Source: Sphingomonas sp.
Lineage (GTDB): Bacteria; Pseudomonadota; Alphaproteobacteria; Sphingomonadales; Sphingomonadaceae
Assembly: GCF_019635455.1 (NCBI RefSeq)
Contig: NZ_JAHBZJ010000010.1
Location: 62,001 to 126,000, forward strand
Reading direction: 5' to 3'
DNA: 64,000 nucleotides
Part shown: one piece after another, positions 25,125 through 33,679 of the stretch
Layout of the letters: each line of letters begins with the position of its first letter
Position numbering within the stretch: position 1 is the stretch's first letter
Made by a program: the position numbers and the translations under genes
The notes under the pieces: generated by a model
Seen by the model: only the letters and a program-made list of their open reading frames with translations
What the model was told of the DNA's origin: nothing
Databases searched by the model: none

Positions 25125-25661
25125 TCAGCCGGCGAGCAGGGCCGGCGCCAGCACCAGCAGCAGTTTGACGTCGATCGCCATGCCGCGCGCGCGACAGGTT
25201 TCGACGAACGCCGGCACCTGTTCGCGCGGAACGCGGTGGACGGTGATTCCCTCCCCCTCGACGCCGCCGCCCTCGCCCATCCGGGTCAGATCGTGCGCGC
25301 GAACCAGCGTGAAGCTCTCACTGACCATGCCGGGCGAGGAATAATAGTCGCCAAGCGAGGTGACGCGCCCGGGGCGATAGCCGGTCTCTTCCTCCAGCTC
25401 GCGCGCGGCGGCGGCTTCGGCGGGTTCATCGACATCCTCGTCACCGACCAGACCTGCGGGCAGTTCAAGGCAGGCGCGACCCAGCGGCACGCGATATTGT
25501 TCGACCAGGATCAGCCGATCCTCAGCGTCGAAGGCGACGATCACCGCCGCGCGAATGCCGCGCGCGCGCGCGACATATTCCCACCGGCCCTGTTTCTTCG
25601 CGGTGATGAAACGGCCCTGCCACACGGTTTCGACCGGCGCGTCGCGATCCGGCACGCTCAC
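25125..25661 (-). CDS. Nudix hydrolase, ADP-ribose pyrophosphatase type
   Basis: A 178-residue Nudix protein. The box is [20 protein letters not shown] followed directly by EEETGY, with the metal-binding REXXEE core. The surrounding sequence ([17 protein letters not shown]) fits the ADP-ribose/nucleoside-diphosphate-sugar group. The GTG start overlaps the stop of the TPM-domain gene in GTGA, making it the last gene of the lemA operon. Confidence 0.85.
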   Translation of the reverse strand: MSVPDRDAPVETVWQGRFITAKKQGRWEYVARARGIRAAVIVAFDAEDRLILVEQYRVPLGRACLELPAGLVGDEDVDEPAEAAAARELEEETGYRPGRVTSLGDYYSSPGMVSESFTLVRAHDLTRMGEGGGVEGEGITVHRVPREQVPAFVETCRARGMAIDVKLLLVLAPALLAG

Positions 25662-26329
25662 AGTTCGATCAGCCGGTCGGGCAGCTCGTTGGGATTGTCG
25701 CGCGTCTTGGGAAAGTGCAGCGCCAGGATCGCGCCCATGCGTGCGACCGCCTCGGCCATGCCGCCCGCCGGGTCGCCGGCGCGCACGCGATCGACCAGCG
25801 CGACCATCGCCTCACCCCATACACGATCCTCGACCCTGGCGGTGATCGCCGCATCCGCGACGATCTCTGCCCGGCGTTCGACGAGGCTGAGATAGAGGAG
25901 GATGCCGACCCGGCCGAGCGTGCGCTTCTCTGCGCTGGTCTTGAAGAATTGCACCGCGCGCCGCCGCACCCGCCGCGCGCGTACCGCAGCGGGGATCAGC
26001 GCCCCGCGAAACGGCAACGCCTCAAACCCGAAGCGCACCGCGAGGAAGACCCCCGCCTGCGTCACCGCGATCACCGCCAGTTCCACGACGCGGCGTGCCT
26101 CGCCCCAGCCGCCGGTGAACAGCGCGACCTTCGCGTCGAGGATCGCGGGAAAGGCGGCGTACAGCCCCAGTACCAGCAGCATCGCCGCCCCGGCATAATA
26201 GAGCGATACGTCGTGATAATGATCGGACCAGTCGGCGACGATCGTCACGATCTCTCCGTCCGTGTCCAGTTCGGCGGCGGTCACCGCCGTCGTCACGCGA
26301 TCATGTTCGGATGCCGTGAACCGCTTCAT
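25658..26329 (-). CDS. TPM-domain membrane protein
   Basis: A 223-residue protein from the ATG at 26329, which overlaps the previous stop (TGATG). An N-terminal stretch ([20 protein letters not shown]) starts a TPM-like fold that is interrupted by two membrane segments (about residues 45-65 and 85-107); the domain then resumes ([20 protein letters not shown]). It is the third TPM gene in a row after lemA. Function is unknown; TPM proteins are linked to envelope and respiratory complex maintenance in other organisms. Confidence 0.75.
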   Translation of the reverse strand: MKRFTASEHDRVTTAVTAAELDTDGEIVTIVADWSDHYHDVSLYYAGAAMLLVLGLYAAFPAILDAKVALFTGGWGEARRVVELAVIAVTQAGVFLAVRFGFEALPFRGALIPAAVRARRVRRRAVQFFKTSAEKRTLGRVGILLYLSLVERRAEIVADAAITARVEDRVWGEAMVALVDRVRAGDPAGGMAEAVARMGAILALHFPKTRDNPNELPDRLIEL

Positions 26330-27138
26330 CACCACCCCCCCGATGCGCCGCCGCCGCCGAACGATCCGCCGCCGCCGGAAAAGCCACCACCGCCACCGCC
26401 GCCCCAGGACGATCCCCCGCCCCAGCCGCCGCCCGACGACCCGCCGCCATCGCCCCAGCCGGAACCCCAGATCACCACCGGCGCGCGGCCACGGCGATAT
26501 CGGCGGCCGCGGGCATTGCCGAACACCACCGGCAGGACGAAGAAGAACAGGATCGCGAGCCAGAAGACGATGAAGATCCAGTCCCCGTCATCACCGCTCT
26601 TTTTCTTCTTCGCGCCCGCATCCAGCAGCTGCTTGGCGCGCGCCTCGGCAGCTTCCAGCGGGAGCTTGAGCTGCTCGTTGATCGCCGCCGCGCCGGCGAC
26701 GATGCCGCCGCCCATATCCCCCGCCTTGAACCGGGGAAGGATATCGTCATTGACGATCTGGCTGGCCAGCGCGTCGGTCACGATCGGCTCAAGGCCATAG
26801 CCGACCTCGATCCGCACCTTTCGTTCGTTGGGGGCGACCAGCAGGATGATGCCGTTATTGGCCTCGCTTTGCCCGATTTCCCATGCGCGGCCCAGGCGAT
26901 AGCCATAATCCTCGATCGGATAGCCTTGCAGGTCGGTGACCGTGGCGACCACCAGCTGTCGCCCGGTCGCCTGCTCGGTCGCCTCCGACATCTGGGTGAT
27001 CTGCGCCACCTGTTCGGGGGACAGCAGGCCCGCGGCGTCCGCCACCCGGCCGGTGAGCTTGGGAAAACTCTGCGCATGCGCCGCCGTGACGGCGAGCGTG
27101 GCGAGCATCAGGGCGAGGAACAGGCGCGCGACCCTCAT
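26329..27138 (-). CDS. TPM-domain protein, YgcG type, with Gly-rich tail
   Basis: A 269-residue protein: signal peptide (FLALMLATLAVTAAHA), TPM domain (FPKLTGRVADAAGLLSPEQV to about residue 160), one membrane segment (WIFIVFWLAILFFFVLPVVF) and a Gly/Ser/Trp-rich tail ending GASGGW. This is the classic YgcG layout. It overlaps the preceding lipoprotein gene by 4 nt and the following TPM gene by 1 nt. Confidence 0.85.
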   Translation of the reverse strand: MRVARLFLALMLATLAVTAAHAQSFPKLTGRVADAAGLLSPEQVAQITQMSEATEQATGRQLVVATVTDLQGYPIEDYGYRLGRAWEIGQSEANNGIILLVAPNERKVRIEVGYGLEPIVTDALASQIVNDDILPRFKAGDMGGGIVAGAAAINEQLKLPLEAAEARAKQLLDAGAKKKKSGDDGDWIFIVFWLAILFFFVLPVVFGNARGRRYRRGRAPVVIWGSGWGDGGGSSGGGWGGGSSWGGGGGGGFSGGGGSFGGGGASGGW

Positions 27139-27653
27139 GGCGTGGCTCCCGGTACGTTGATTTCACGGATGATCGCGGCGCTGCCGGCCAGGATGCCGCC
27201 AGCCATGTTTCCGGCGCGGAAGCGCGGCAGTATCCGGGTGTCGATAATCGCCCTGGCCTCCTCGTCCCTCAATATTTGCTCGAGGCCATAGCCAACCTCG
27301 ATCCGTACCTTTCGTTCCGACGGGGCGACGATCAGCAGCACGCCATCGTCGATGCCCTTGCGTCCGATTTGCCAGCTGCGGCCCAGATCGACACCGAACC
27401 GCTCGATCGAGCGCCCCCGCAGCGACGGCACCGTCACCACGACGAACTGATGCCGGGTGGCACCCTCGGTCATCGCGAGCGCGTCCGTGAGTATCGCCTC
27501 CTGCGCGGGCGAAAGCAGCCCGGCATCGTCCACGACCCGCCCGGTCAGGACCGGAAGGTCGCCCACCTCATCCGCCGGCGCCCGCGACGGCGGGGCGGTC
27601 GGCCCGCATGCCGATATCGCGAGCAGCAGCGGCAAGGCCAGTGCGCGTCGCAT
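27135..27653 (-). CDS. TPM-domain lipoprotein
   Basis: A 172-residue protein with a lipobox (LLLAISAC, Cys16) and a TPM domain (LTGRVVDDAGLLSPAQEAIL; LLIVAPSERKVRIEVGYGLE). It resembles the domain of the next gene closely enough to suggest local duplication. There is no membrane anchor beyond the predicted lipid. It follows lemA by 28 nt. Confidence 0.82.
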   Translation of the reverse strand: MRRALALPLLLAISACGPTAPPSRAPADEVGDLPVLTGRVVDDAGLLSPAQEAILTDALAMTEGATRHQFVVVTVPSLRGRSIERFGVDLGRSWQIGRKGIDDGVLLIVAPSERKVRIEVGYGLEQILRDEEARAIIDTRILPRFRAGNMAGGILAGSAAIIREINVPGATP

Positions 27654-27681
27654 GTCCGGCCTGCGGATCGCTCGCGACCCG

Positions 27682-28272
27682 TCAGTTGCCGTTGCCGAAG
27701 TCCACCGTCGGGGCGGTATCGGCGCCGGCCTTTGCCTGGAACGGCGTCATCGGCTTGGCACCATAGAAGACCTTGGCGCCGATCGCGTCGGGGAAGGTGC
27801 GGATCGTCGTGTTGTAGCTCTGCACCGCCGAATTATAGTCGCGGATCGCGATGGTGATGCGGTTTTCCGTCCCCTCGAGCTGGCTCATCAGGTTGGTGAA
27901 ATTCGCCTGGCTCTTCAGTTCGGGATAGGCCTCCACCGTGGCGAGCAGCCGGCCGAGCGAGCTGGACAGCGCGCCCTGCGCCGCCTGGAATTGCTGTACC
28001 TTGGCCGGATCGGTCAGGTCGTCGGCGCTGACCTGCACCGATGTCGCGCGGGCGCGCGCCTCGGTCACCTGGGTCAGGATCTGCTGTTCGGACTTGGCCG
28101 CGCCCTTCACGGTCGCGACAAGATTGGGGATCAGGTCGGCGCGGCGCTGATACGTCGCCTGGACGTCGGCCCATTTCGCCTTCGCATTTTCCTCGGCGGT
28201 TGGAACGCTGTTGAGGCCGCAGGCGGACAGCAGGGCCGCAGCGACGAACGCGGCGGCGAGACGAAGCTTCAT
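27682..28272 (-). CDS. lemA: LemA-family lipoprotein
   Basis: A 196-residue LemA protein: lipobox FVAAALLSAC and the helical core WADVQATYQRRADLIPNLVA and QFQAAQGALSSSLGRLLATV. GGAGGG lies upstream of the ATG at 28272. It heads an operon with three TPM-domain genes and a Nudix gene. LemA and YgcG-type proteins are found together in many bacteria, but their joint function is unsettled. Confidence 0.9.
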   Translation of the reverse strand: MKLRLAAAFVAAALLSACGLNSVPTAEENAKAKWADVQATYQRRADLIPNLVATVKGAAKSEQQILTQVTEARARATSVQVSADDLTDPAKVQQFQAAQGALSSSLGRLLATVEAYPELKSQANFTNLMSQLEGTENRITIAIRDYNSAVQSYNTTIRTFPDAIGAKVFYGAKPMTPFQAKAGADTAPTVDFGNGN

Positions 28273-28413
28273 GTCGAAACATCCCTCCATGTGTGTCGCA
28301 TCGATACGACACCTCTTCATTAGGGACCCGCACGCGCCAGCGCAACGGAAACCGGAAATTGCCGGGCGGGGCGGCGTGCGATAAGGCGGGCCGGCCACCA
28401 ACCGGGAGGACCC

Positions 28414-28878
28414 ATGCTCAAGGAATTCCGCACCTTCATCGCGCGCGGCAACGTGCTCGACCTTGCCGTCGGCGTGATCATCGGCGCCGCTTTCGGAACG
28501 ATCACCAAATCGCTGACCGACGACATCATCATGCCGGTGGTGGGGTGGATTTTCGGCGGTTTCGACTTTTCCAGCTACTTTATCCGGCTGGGTCCGATCC
28601 CCGCGACCTATAGCGGATCGGCGTCCAACTATGCCGCGCTGAAGGCGGCGGGCGTTCCGCTGTTCGGCTATGGCGAATTCGTGACGGTGGTGATCAATTT
28701 CCTGATCCTCGCCTTCATCGTGTTCCTGCTGGTGCGCAGCGTGAACAAGCTGATCGCCGACCTGGAGGACCAGAAGAAGCAGGGGACCGCACCGCCCGCC
28801 GCCGACCCGGCCGACATCGTCCTGCTGCGCGAGATTCGCGACGAACTGCGCAGCGGACGCGGTGGCGACGCCGGCTGA
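28414..28878 (+). CDS. mscL: Large-conductance mechanosensitive channel MscL
   Basis: A 154-residue channel that opens under membrane tension to release solutes. [20 protein letters not shown] opens the first helix, [20 protein letters not shown] the pore, and [20 protein letters not shown] the second helix; a charged C-terminal helix follows. GGGAGGA precedes the ATG. It is divergent from lemA, and its end overlaps the GNAT gene by 17 nt. Confidence 0.95.
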   Translation: MLKEFRTFIARGNVLDLAVGVIIGAAFGTITKSLTDDIIMPVVGWIFGGFDFSSYFIRLGPIPATYSGSASNYAALKAAGVPLFGYGEFVTVVINFLILAFIVFLLVRSVNKLIADLEDQKKQGTAPPAADPADIVLLREIRDELRSGRGGDAG

Positions 28879-29344
28879 CGCCCCACGCCTGCGGACCGCG
28901 CGCGCGGCGGATTTCGACCCGCTGGGCCGGGTCATGTTCGACGCGGTGCATGGCGGCGACAGCCCCTATGACGCGGGCCAGCGCGCGGCGTGGGTGGCCG
29001 AACCGCGGCGTGGCGAACCGTGGCACGCGCGGCTCGCCGCCCAGCATGTCGTGCTGGCTGAGGACGCGCACGGCGCGCCCGTCGGCTTCATGTCCTTGGC
29101 CGCGGGAGGGTATATTGATTTCGCCTATATCCTGCCCGGTGCGCGCGGCACGGGCCTGTTCCGGCGGCTGCTAACCGCGATCGAGGAGGTCGCGCAGCAC
29201 GCGGGCGCGCGGCGGCTGTGGGTTCATGCCAGCCTGATGGCGGAACCCGCCTTCGCCGCATCGGGGTTCGTGGTGCTGGACCGCGAGGAGGTGACGATCG
29301 GGGATCAGCGACTCGCCCGCTGCACGATGGAGCGGGCCGGTTAG
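28862..29344 (+). CDS. GNAT-family N-acetyltransferase
   Basis: A 160-residue GNAT protein. It has the N-terminal [20 protein letters not shown], strand 4 with [16 protein letters not shown] (acetyl-CoA loop) and the C-terminal [18 protein letters not shown]. The GTG start lies inside mscL. The substrate cannot be told from sequence. Confidence 0.8.
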   Translation: MATPADAPRLRTARAADFDPLGRVMFDAVHGGDSPYDAGQRAAWVAEPRRGEPWHARLAAQHVVLAEDAHGAPVGFMSLAAGGYIDFAYILPGARGTGLFRRLLTAIEEVAQHAGARRLWVHASLMAEPAFAASGFVVLDREEVTIGDQRLARCTMERAG

Positions 29345-29357
29345 CCGGAACGGCGGA

Positions 29358-29789
29358 TCAGGCCGCCTCCAGATCCCGGGCGTTGGTATCGGCCAGGCTG
29401 GTGCCGTCGAGGATCCGGGCGGTTTCGTCGCGCACCCGCGCCATCGCGTGGCGGATCGCACAGCTCGCCTCGTCCTGACAGTCGCCACAGGCGCGATAGG
29501 CGGTGCGGCTGACGCAGGACACCAGCGCCAGCGGCCCTTCGATCACGCGGATGATCTCACCCAGCGAGATGAGGTGCGCCGGACGGGACAGGCGATAACC
29601 GCCCATCTTGCCCCGCGTCGAATCGATGAAGCCGGCTTCGCGCAGATCGGCCAGGATCAGTTCCAGAAACTTGCGCGGCACGTTCGCACTGTCGGCGATC
29701 CGCGTCATCGGCGTCGGCGGCCCATGCAATGGCTGTCCGGCCAGATAGATCATGGCGCGCATCGCATAGCGGGACCGCTGGGTAAGCAT
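29358..29789 (-). CDS. Rrf2-family regulator with four cysteines
   Basis: A 143-residue Rrf2 winged-helix regulator beginning MLTQRSRYAMRAMIYLAGQP, with the recognition part PRKFLELILADLREAGFIDS and KMGGYRLSRP. Cys92, Cys101, Cys104 and Cys110 form a possible iron-sulphur site (spacing C-x8-C-x2-C-x5-C), close to RirA/IscR spacing but with one extra Cys. No isc, suf or nitrosative-stress genes are adjacent, so the target is unknown. It is divergent from ssrA. Confidence 0.85.
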   Translation of the reverse strand: MLTQRSRYAMRAMIYLAGQPLHGPPTPMTRIADSANVPRKFLELILADLREAGFIDSTRGKMGGYRLSRPAHLISLGEIIRVIEGPLALVSCVSRTAYRACGDCQDEASCAIRHAMARVRDETARILDGTSLADTNARDLEAA

Positions 29790-29840
29790 GGCACGCTCTT
29801 TGCTCTGCCTTTGTGGCGATGTGAAGGCCAAATCCCACTC

Positions 29841-29868
29841 TTTTCATTCGGATTTCGCCGCCTATATT
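29841..29868 (+). promoter_or_regulatory. Likely promoter of ssrA
   Basis: TTTTCA and TATATT are separated by 16 bp and placed 7 nt before the predicted RNA start. This is the most AT-rich stretch nearby. Confidence 0.4.
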
Positions 29869-29874
29869 GGCGAG

Positions 29875-30131
29875 TGCCGGGTTCGCCCGGCTATGACGAT
29901 AAATTGTGGCGTGCAATAGACGCAGCGGACCCGGGGGCAGTACCCGGCGGCTCCACCAGAAATGGTGGTGGAACTGGACACCGTTTCTGACGGGGCCGAA
30001 CCAGGATCGACGTGTGTTGAAAAGCGCTGTTTTCGTTCGGAATGGGACCACCGCGACGGCCCATACACACAAGTGCCAACGATAACGAAGCACTCGCTAT
30101 TGCGGCGTAATCCCAAGGCCTAGCGGCCTAA
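29875..30131 (+). ncRNA. ssrA: Two-piece (circularly permuted) tmRNA
   Basis: The gene is permuted as in alphaproteobacteria. The acceptor piece comes first: a 5' hairpin GCCGGG-TTCG-CCCGGC (29876-29891), then the T arm and a 3' end CGGCTCCACCA at 29948-29958. A spacer follows that can fold by pairing of GAAATGGTG with CACCGTTTC. The coding piece begins GGGGCCGAACCAGGATCGAC at 29992; its GGGGCCG pairs with CGGCTCC of the acceptor piece. The reading frame at 30075-30110 encodes the tag ANDNEALAIAA and a stop. The tmRNA rescues stalled ribosomes and tags the product for proteolysis. End positions are approximate. Confidence 0.93.
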
Positions 30132-30158
30132 GATTACTCTAAAATGCGCGGTTGGACC

Positions 30159-30214
30159 GCACCGGGCAACAGAAGCGGATTCCAGCGGTACGGGAGGCAC
30201 CGGGCAACAGAAGC
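30159..30214 (+). repeat. 18-bp direct repeat forming two same-loop hairpins
   Basis: GCACCGGGCAACAGAAGC occurs at 30159-30176 and 30197-30214. Each copy is the loop and stem base of a hairpin, but the flanking stems differ (CCGC/GCGG, extended by TGGA/TCCA, in the first; GGGAGGC/GCCTCCC in the second). Confidence 0.8.
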
Positions 30215-30219
30215 CTCCC
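30192..30219. terminator. Hairpin between ssrA and the beta-lactamase-like gene
   Basis: GGGAGGC-N14-GCCTCCC is a perfect 7-bp stem located between convergent genes, so it could terminate in both directions. No T tract follows. Confidence 0.5.
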
Positions 30220-30221
30220 AC

Positions 30222-31391
30222 TCACCTGCCTCTTGCCAGCCGCTCCTCCTCAGCGCTGAACGCGCCGACTCCCTTGCTGTCGGGCGGGGTCGCGGTGGCG
30301 AAAAAGGCGACGCCGGTGCCGGCCGCGCGGTCGATCCACAGGCCCGAACGCAGGCCATAGGCCTCACCCGCATGGCCGATCCGGGTGCGGCCATCGCCGA
30401 ACAGGTCGTCATGGCAATCCGTCCCGGCGGTCGGGATCGTCGTCACCGCCAGCCCATATTGGCAGTAGAATCCGCCGACGCTCTCTCCATTCGATCCGTC
30501 GAACCGCCACGCCATCCGTTCGAGTTCGGCGATCGATGCGCGTTTGAGGAAACTGCCATCGTCGCGCAGCAACATGCGCCCGATCACCGCCAGATCGCGC
30601 ATCGACGCGCGCAGCCCTCCCTGGGGAGAGAACAGCGCACCATTTTCGCCGAGGCGATAGCCCGCCAGATCGCATCCCGCAGCGGCGATGACCGGACAGG
30701 CCGGCCGCTTGCCGCCCAGATCGTCCAGCGCCACCTCCCCGCTCGCACGGTAGAGCACGACGTGCCGCGCAACCTTTGCGTCGGAGCAGGTGGACCAGTT
30801 ATAACAGGCGTCGAGCCGGAGCGGCGCGAGCACCAGCCGCTGCATGAGCAGGTCGAATCGCTGTCCCCCCGCCCGCTCCATCACGCTGGCGATCACCGGA
30901 AAGGCGATATTGGCGTACCGGAAATAGCTGCCCGGCGCATGCCGCGAATCCCACAATGCGGGCCGATCGACCACGTCGCGCAGCCGTTCGCCCAGCGGAA
31001 CGCGATATTCTTCCGGATCGATCAGCCCGGAGCGGTGGGACAGCAACAGGCGCAGCGTCACCGGCGCATCGGGAAAGGCCGGGTTGCGCAGCCGCCAGCC
31101 GAGCCAGTCCGACACGTCGCGATCCAGGTCGAGCTGCCCCGCCTCGACCATCCGCATCACCCCCAGCGCCACCACCAGTTTGGAGATGCTGGCGATCCGC
31201 ACCGGATCGTCCGCCGTAACGCGGCGGCCGGTGGCACGATCGGCGATGCCGGTCGCGCGAACCGCCGTCACGCCGCGCGCATCGAACGCGACGCGAACCT
31301 CGGCAGGGGCGGTCATGGGAAGCGGCGCGGGCGGCGGCGTGGCGGCGCAGCCGGTGGCGAGCAGGAGCAGGGCGGGGGAAAGCGGACGCAT
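30222..31391 (-). CDS. Class C beta-lactamase-like serine hydrolase (lipoprotein)
   Basis: A 389-residue protein of the beta-lactamase/esterase-like family. From the ATG at 31391 there is a lipobox (LLLLATGC, Cys15), then SISK (Ser68 and Lys71, catalytic), YAN (159-161) and HAGEAYG in place of the KTG triad. HxG instead of KTG is typical of the esterase/peptidase members, so true beta-lactam resistance is uncertain. An in-frame ATG 9 codons upstream would disturb the signal. Confidence 0.85.
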   Translation of the reverse strand: MRPLSPALLLLATGCAATPPPAPLPMTAPAEVRVAFDARGVTAVRATGIADRATGRRVTADDPVRIASISKLVVALGVMRMVEAGQLDLDRDVSDWLGWRLRNPAFPDAPVTLRLLLSHRSGLIDPEEYRVPLGERLRDVVDRPALWDSRHAPGSYFRYANIAFPVIASVMERAGGQRFDLLMQRLVLAPLRLDACYNWSTCSDAKVARHVVLYRASGEVALDDLGGKRPACPVIAAAGCDLAGYRLGENGALFSPQGGLRASMRDLAVIGRMLLRDDGSFLKRASIAELERMAWRFDGSNGESVGGFYCQYGLAVTTIPTAGTDCHDDLFGDGRTRIGHAGEAYGLRSGLWIDRAAGTGVAFFATATPPDSKGVGAFSAEEERLARGR

Positions 31392-31423
31392 CGCGCGATC
31401 ATGGCGCGTCACCCACAAATGAA

Positions 31424-31452
31424 AAGGGGGTCCGGCCTGGCCGAACCCCCTT
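31424..31452 (-). terminator. Terminator of the pnp-like remnant
   Basis: AAGGGGGTCCGGCC and GGCCGAACCCCCTT pair with one mismatch; on the minus strand the stem is followed by CTTTTC. It matches the position of the intact pnp terminator relative to its gene. Confidence 0.75.
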
Positions 31453-31476
31453 CACCATCGTTTCAGGCAGAGGCGA

Positions 31477-31617
31477 TCACTCGTCGCCGGTCAGGAATGC
31501 GGGCAGGCCGATATCCTCGCCGCCCTCGTCCTTCGACTCGCTGCGCTCACGACGGGGGCGGTCGCCGCCGCGCTCGCCGCGCTCGCCACGGTCGCGGCGC
31601 GGGCCGCGATCGTCACC
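31477..31617 (-). pseudogene. 3' end fragment of a pnp-like gene
   Basis: On the minus strand this reads about 46 codons ending in PAFLTGDE and a stop. It parallels the C-terminus of the intact Pnp (34046-36361), which ends PAFLTGDRD: both share [15 protein letters not shown] and KDEG in order. A stretch of DNA around GCGCGGGCCGCGATCGTCAC is identical in the two copies, after which similarity stops where transposase sequence begins. There is no start codon or upstream part. The divergence elsewhere shows this is not a recent copy of the local gene; it may have come with DNA from a relative. Confidence 0.8.
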
Positions 31618-31941
31618 GCTGGCCAGGTCGGCGATGTCACACCGCGGCAGCCCTGCTCGACGGCTTGTCCGCGAATGCTGTGCTCGCCGACAAAGCCTAT
31701 GACAGCATTGCCTTTACGCAAGATCATCGCCGGCATGGGCGCCGAGGCGGTGATCCCGTCCAATCGCTGTCGCAAGATCGCCATCCCCCACGACATCGCC
31801 ATCTACAAGCACCGAAATCAGATCGAGCGATGCTTCAACAAGCTCAAACACTACCGCCGCTTCGCCACCAGATACGAACGCCGAACCGCTCACTACCTCG
31901 GCTTCGTTCACCTCGCCGCCGCAATCATCTGGCTACGGTAA
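31612..31941 (+). pseudogene. Decayed IS5-family transposase (C-terminal part)
   Basis: Three segments of one transposase lie in two frames: TAGQVGDVT (31615-31641), AALLDGLSANAVLADKAYDS (from 31647, other frame), then IIAGMGAEAVIPSNRCRK to the end LAAAIIWLR (stop 31939-31941). The signature Y-2-R-3-E-6-K is intact in YKHRNQIERCFNKLK. The N-terminal half is missing and there are at least two frameshifts, so it is inactive. I could not identify terminal inverted repeats. Confidence 0.85.
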
Positions 31942-31996
31942 ATGTCGATCCGACCTAGAGAGCTGCCGTTCAACGCGCTGGTGTCCAATGTCGGCT

Positions 31997-33679
31997 CTAC
32001 TTTCCGCTCGCATCGCCTAGCTGCCAGGCTAATCGGACCTGCGCGGTAAAGATCGGCCGGTAGCGGATCAGCGTCTGTTGCGCCTCCCGGCCGAAGTCGG
32101 AATAGGTCGCCACCCGTGCCAGCACGCCATCACCGGCAATGCGATACAGAGAGCGCGCCGCGTCGTGTTCGGCCGCCGGACCGGCCAGCAGATCAGCGAG
32201 ATTCGCGTCGCCGTCGATCCGCCTCTCGGCGCCTTCAGGATAGGCTGCCGTCCAGATCCGACGTGCCCGCGCCAGTAATTGCCTGGCCTGCGCCACATCG
32301 CCCCGCGTCCGAAATTGTTGGCCGAGTTCGGTTACCAGATCGCCCGTATCGGGATTGTCGGCATATGGTGTCCGATCGATGTCGGCGAGCAGGCTACGCA
32401 AGGATGCAATGCTGTCGCGTGTGCCGTCCTCGCGATGGAACCGCGCGAGCATGGCGATACCGCGAACGCCGCCGCCAAAATGCCATGGCAGATAGCCGGG
32501 TGTATTGCCCGCTCGGTCCAGCCATTCCTTCGCCTTCGCGCGCTGTCCCCGCGACAGGTAGATGCGGGCGCCACGATACGCTGTCAGTCGATGAAATTCA
32601 TCTGATCCCGGCTTTTCAGCGGCGATATCCGTCTGCCCCAGACGCAATATCAGGTCGGCTTCGGCCAGGGCGCCCCGTTCAACGAGGATTTCGGCAAGTG
32701 CGGTGATATCGCGATACTTGCCGAAGGACTGCACTCGTTCCTTCTCTTCGATAATCGATCGAAGCAGCACCTCCGCCTCGGCAAAGCGGCGTTTGCGAAC
32801 GAGAGCCTCGGCCCGTGCGCTCTCCGCCTCCAGGCGCTCGGCCCCCGCCCCTGCGGATCTCGAGCGGGATGACACGGATACTTCCAGCGCCCCATCGAGG
32901 TCGCTGACACCCAGCAGCGCCTCGATCAGCTTGGCTCGGTTCGCCCACAAAGCAGCTTCCTGCTGGACGGTTCGAATCCGCTTCGCCTTGCGCATGCGCT
33001 GATCGAGCGCATAGCGATAATTTGCAATAGCCTGTTCAAACCGCAGTTGAGCCATATCGAAATCGGCGCGGATTACGGCAATCTCCGCCAAATCCACGTC
33101 GGCGACCGTCGCTCGCCTGTTCCAGAACGCAGCCGCGCGGTCGATCCAGCGCGTGTCGAGATATATTTTTTCGGGATCGCGCTCTCCTGGTCGCGGCATC
33201 GGCCCCACAATCGTGCGGAAGAAATCGGCGAGAAAGAAGCGTGGCTGGGGTCGCCTCAGCACCGCCAACTGATAAAGCGCTACGCCCATCATGGGGTGGT
33301 CAGGATCACGTCTCTCGAAGATCTGTAGCGCGAACTCGAGCATTTCCTCGCGCTGGGTGCCGTCTGTGGATTGCTTGGCGAGGTGTACGAGGAACATCGC
33401 GAACTGTGGGTCGTCGAGTCCCCAATATTCGCGTGCGAACGCGATCGCCTCGGTTCTCGCCGGTAGCCGCCTGGCGATGACGCTGGAGCAATCGAGCTTC
33501 GCACAGCCGCGCAGGCGCCTCGCCAGCACTGCGCGCGCCGACGCATACTGGTCCGGCTCGATCTTCGCCTCGTATAGCCACCGCAGAGAGCGAGGAATGC
33601 CGGCAGCGGCGTCACGCGCGCCCGCCGCCGTCAGCAACGCCCCGATCACGGCGAACAAGGTCAAGCGAGACGCGTTCAT
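31997..33679 (-). CDS. Orphan exported helical-repeat (TPR-like) protein
   Basis: A 560-residue protein of unknown function. From the ATG at 33679 there is a signal peptide (LTLFAVIGALLTAAGARDAA). The rest is built of paired helices of TPR-like character, for example AQLRFEQAIANYRYALDQRM, AEALVRKRRFAEAEVLLRSI and ALAEILVERGALAEADLILR. Local base composition and codon choice look less GC-biased than the flanking operon. It lies between the transposase remnant and intact pnp with no partner gene, suggesting acquired DNA. A periplasmic protein-binding scaffold is the most one can say. Confidence 0.75.
   Translation of the reverse strand: MNASRLTLFAVIGALLTAAGARDAAAGIPRSLRWLYEAKIEPDQYASARAVLARRLRGCAKLDCSSVIARRLPARTEAIAFAREYWGLDDPQFAMFLVHLAKQSTDGTQREEMLEFALQIFERRDPDHPMMGVALYQLAVLRRPQPRFFLADFFRTIVGPMPRPGERDPEKIYLDTRWIDRAAAFWNRRATVADVDLAEIAVIRADFDMAQLRFEQAIANYRYALDQRMRKAKRIRTVQQEAALWANRAKLIEALLGVSDLDGALEVSVSSRSRSAGAGAERLEAESARAEALVRKRRFAEAEVLLRSIIEEKERVQSFGKYRDITALAEILVERGALAEADLILRLGQTDIAAEKPGSDEFHRLTAYRGARIYLSRGQRAKAKEWLDRAGNTPGYLPWHFGGGVRGIAMLARFHREDGTRDSIASLRSLLADIDRTPYADNPDTGDLVTELGQQFRTRGDVAQARQLLARARRIWTAAYPEGAERRIDGDANLADLLAGPAAEHDAARSLYRIAGDGVLARVATYSDFGREAQQTLIRYRPIFTAQVRLAWQLGDASGK

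Noticed and set aside
26340..26480. Repetitive GCCGCC-type tract, possible repeat array
   Set aside because: It is the Gly-rich tail of the TPM protein; periodicity comes from glycine codons. The same applies to 63630-63780 (ssb linker). No CRISPR spacing exists anywhere in the window.
30144..31958. 604-aa plus-strand reading frame across the beta-lactamase-like gene into the IS relic
   Set aside because: It is antisense to a gene with clear catalytic motifs and changes frame relative to the transposase; low-complexity Arg/His composition marks a shadow.
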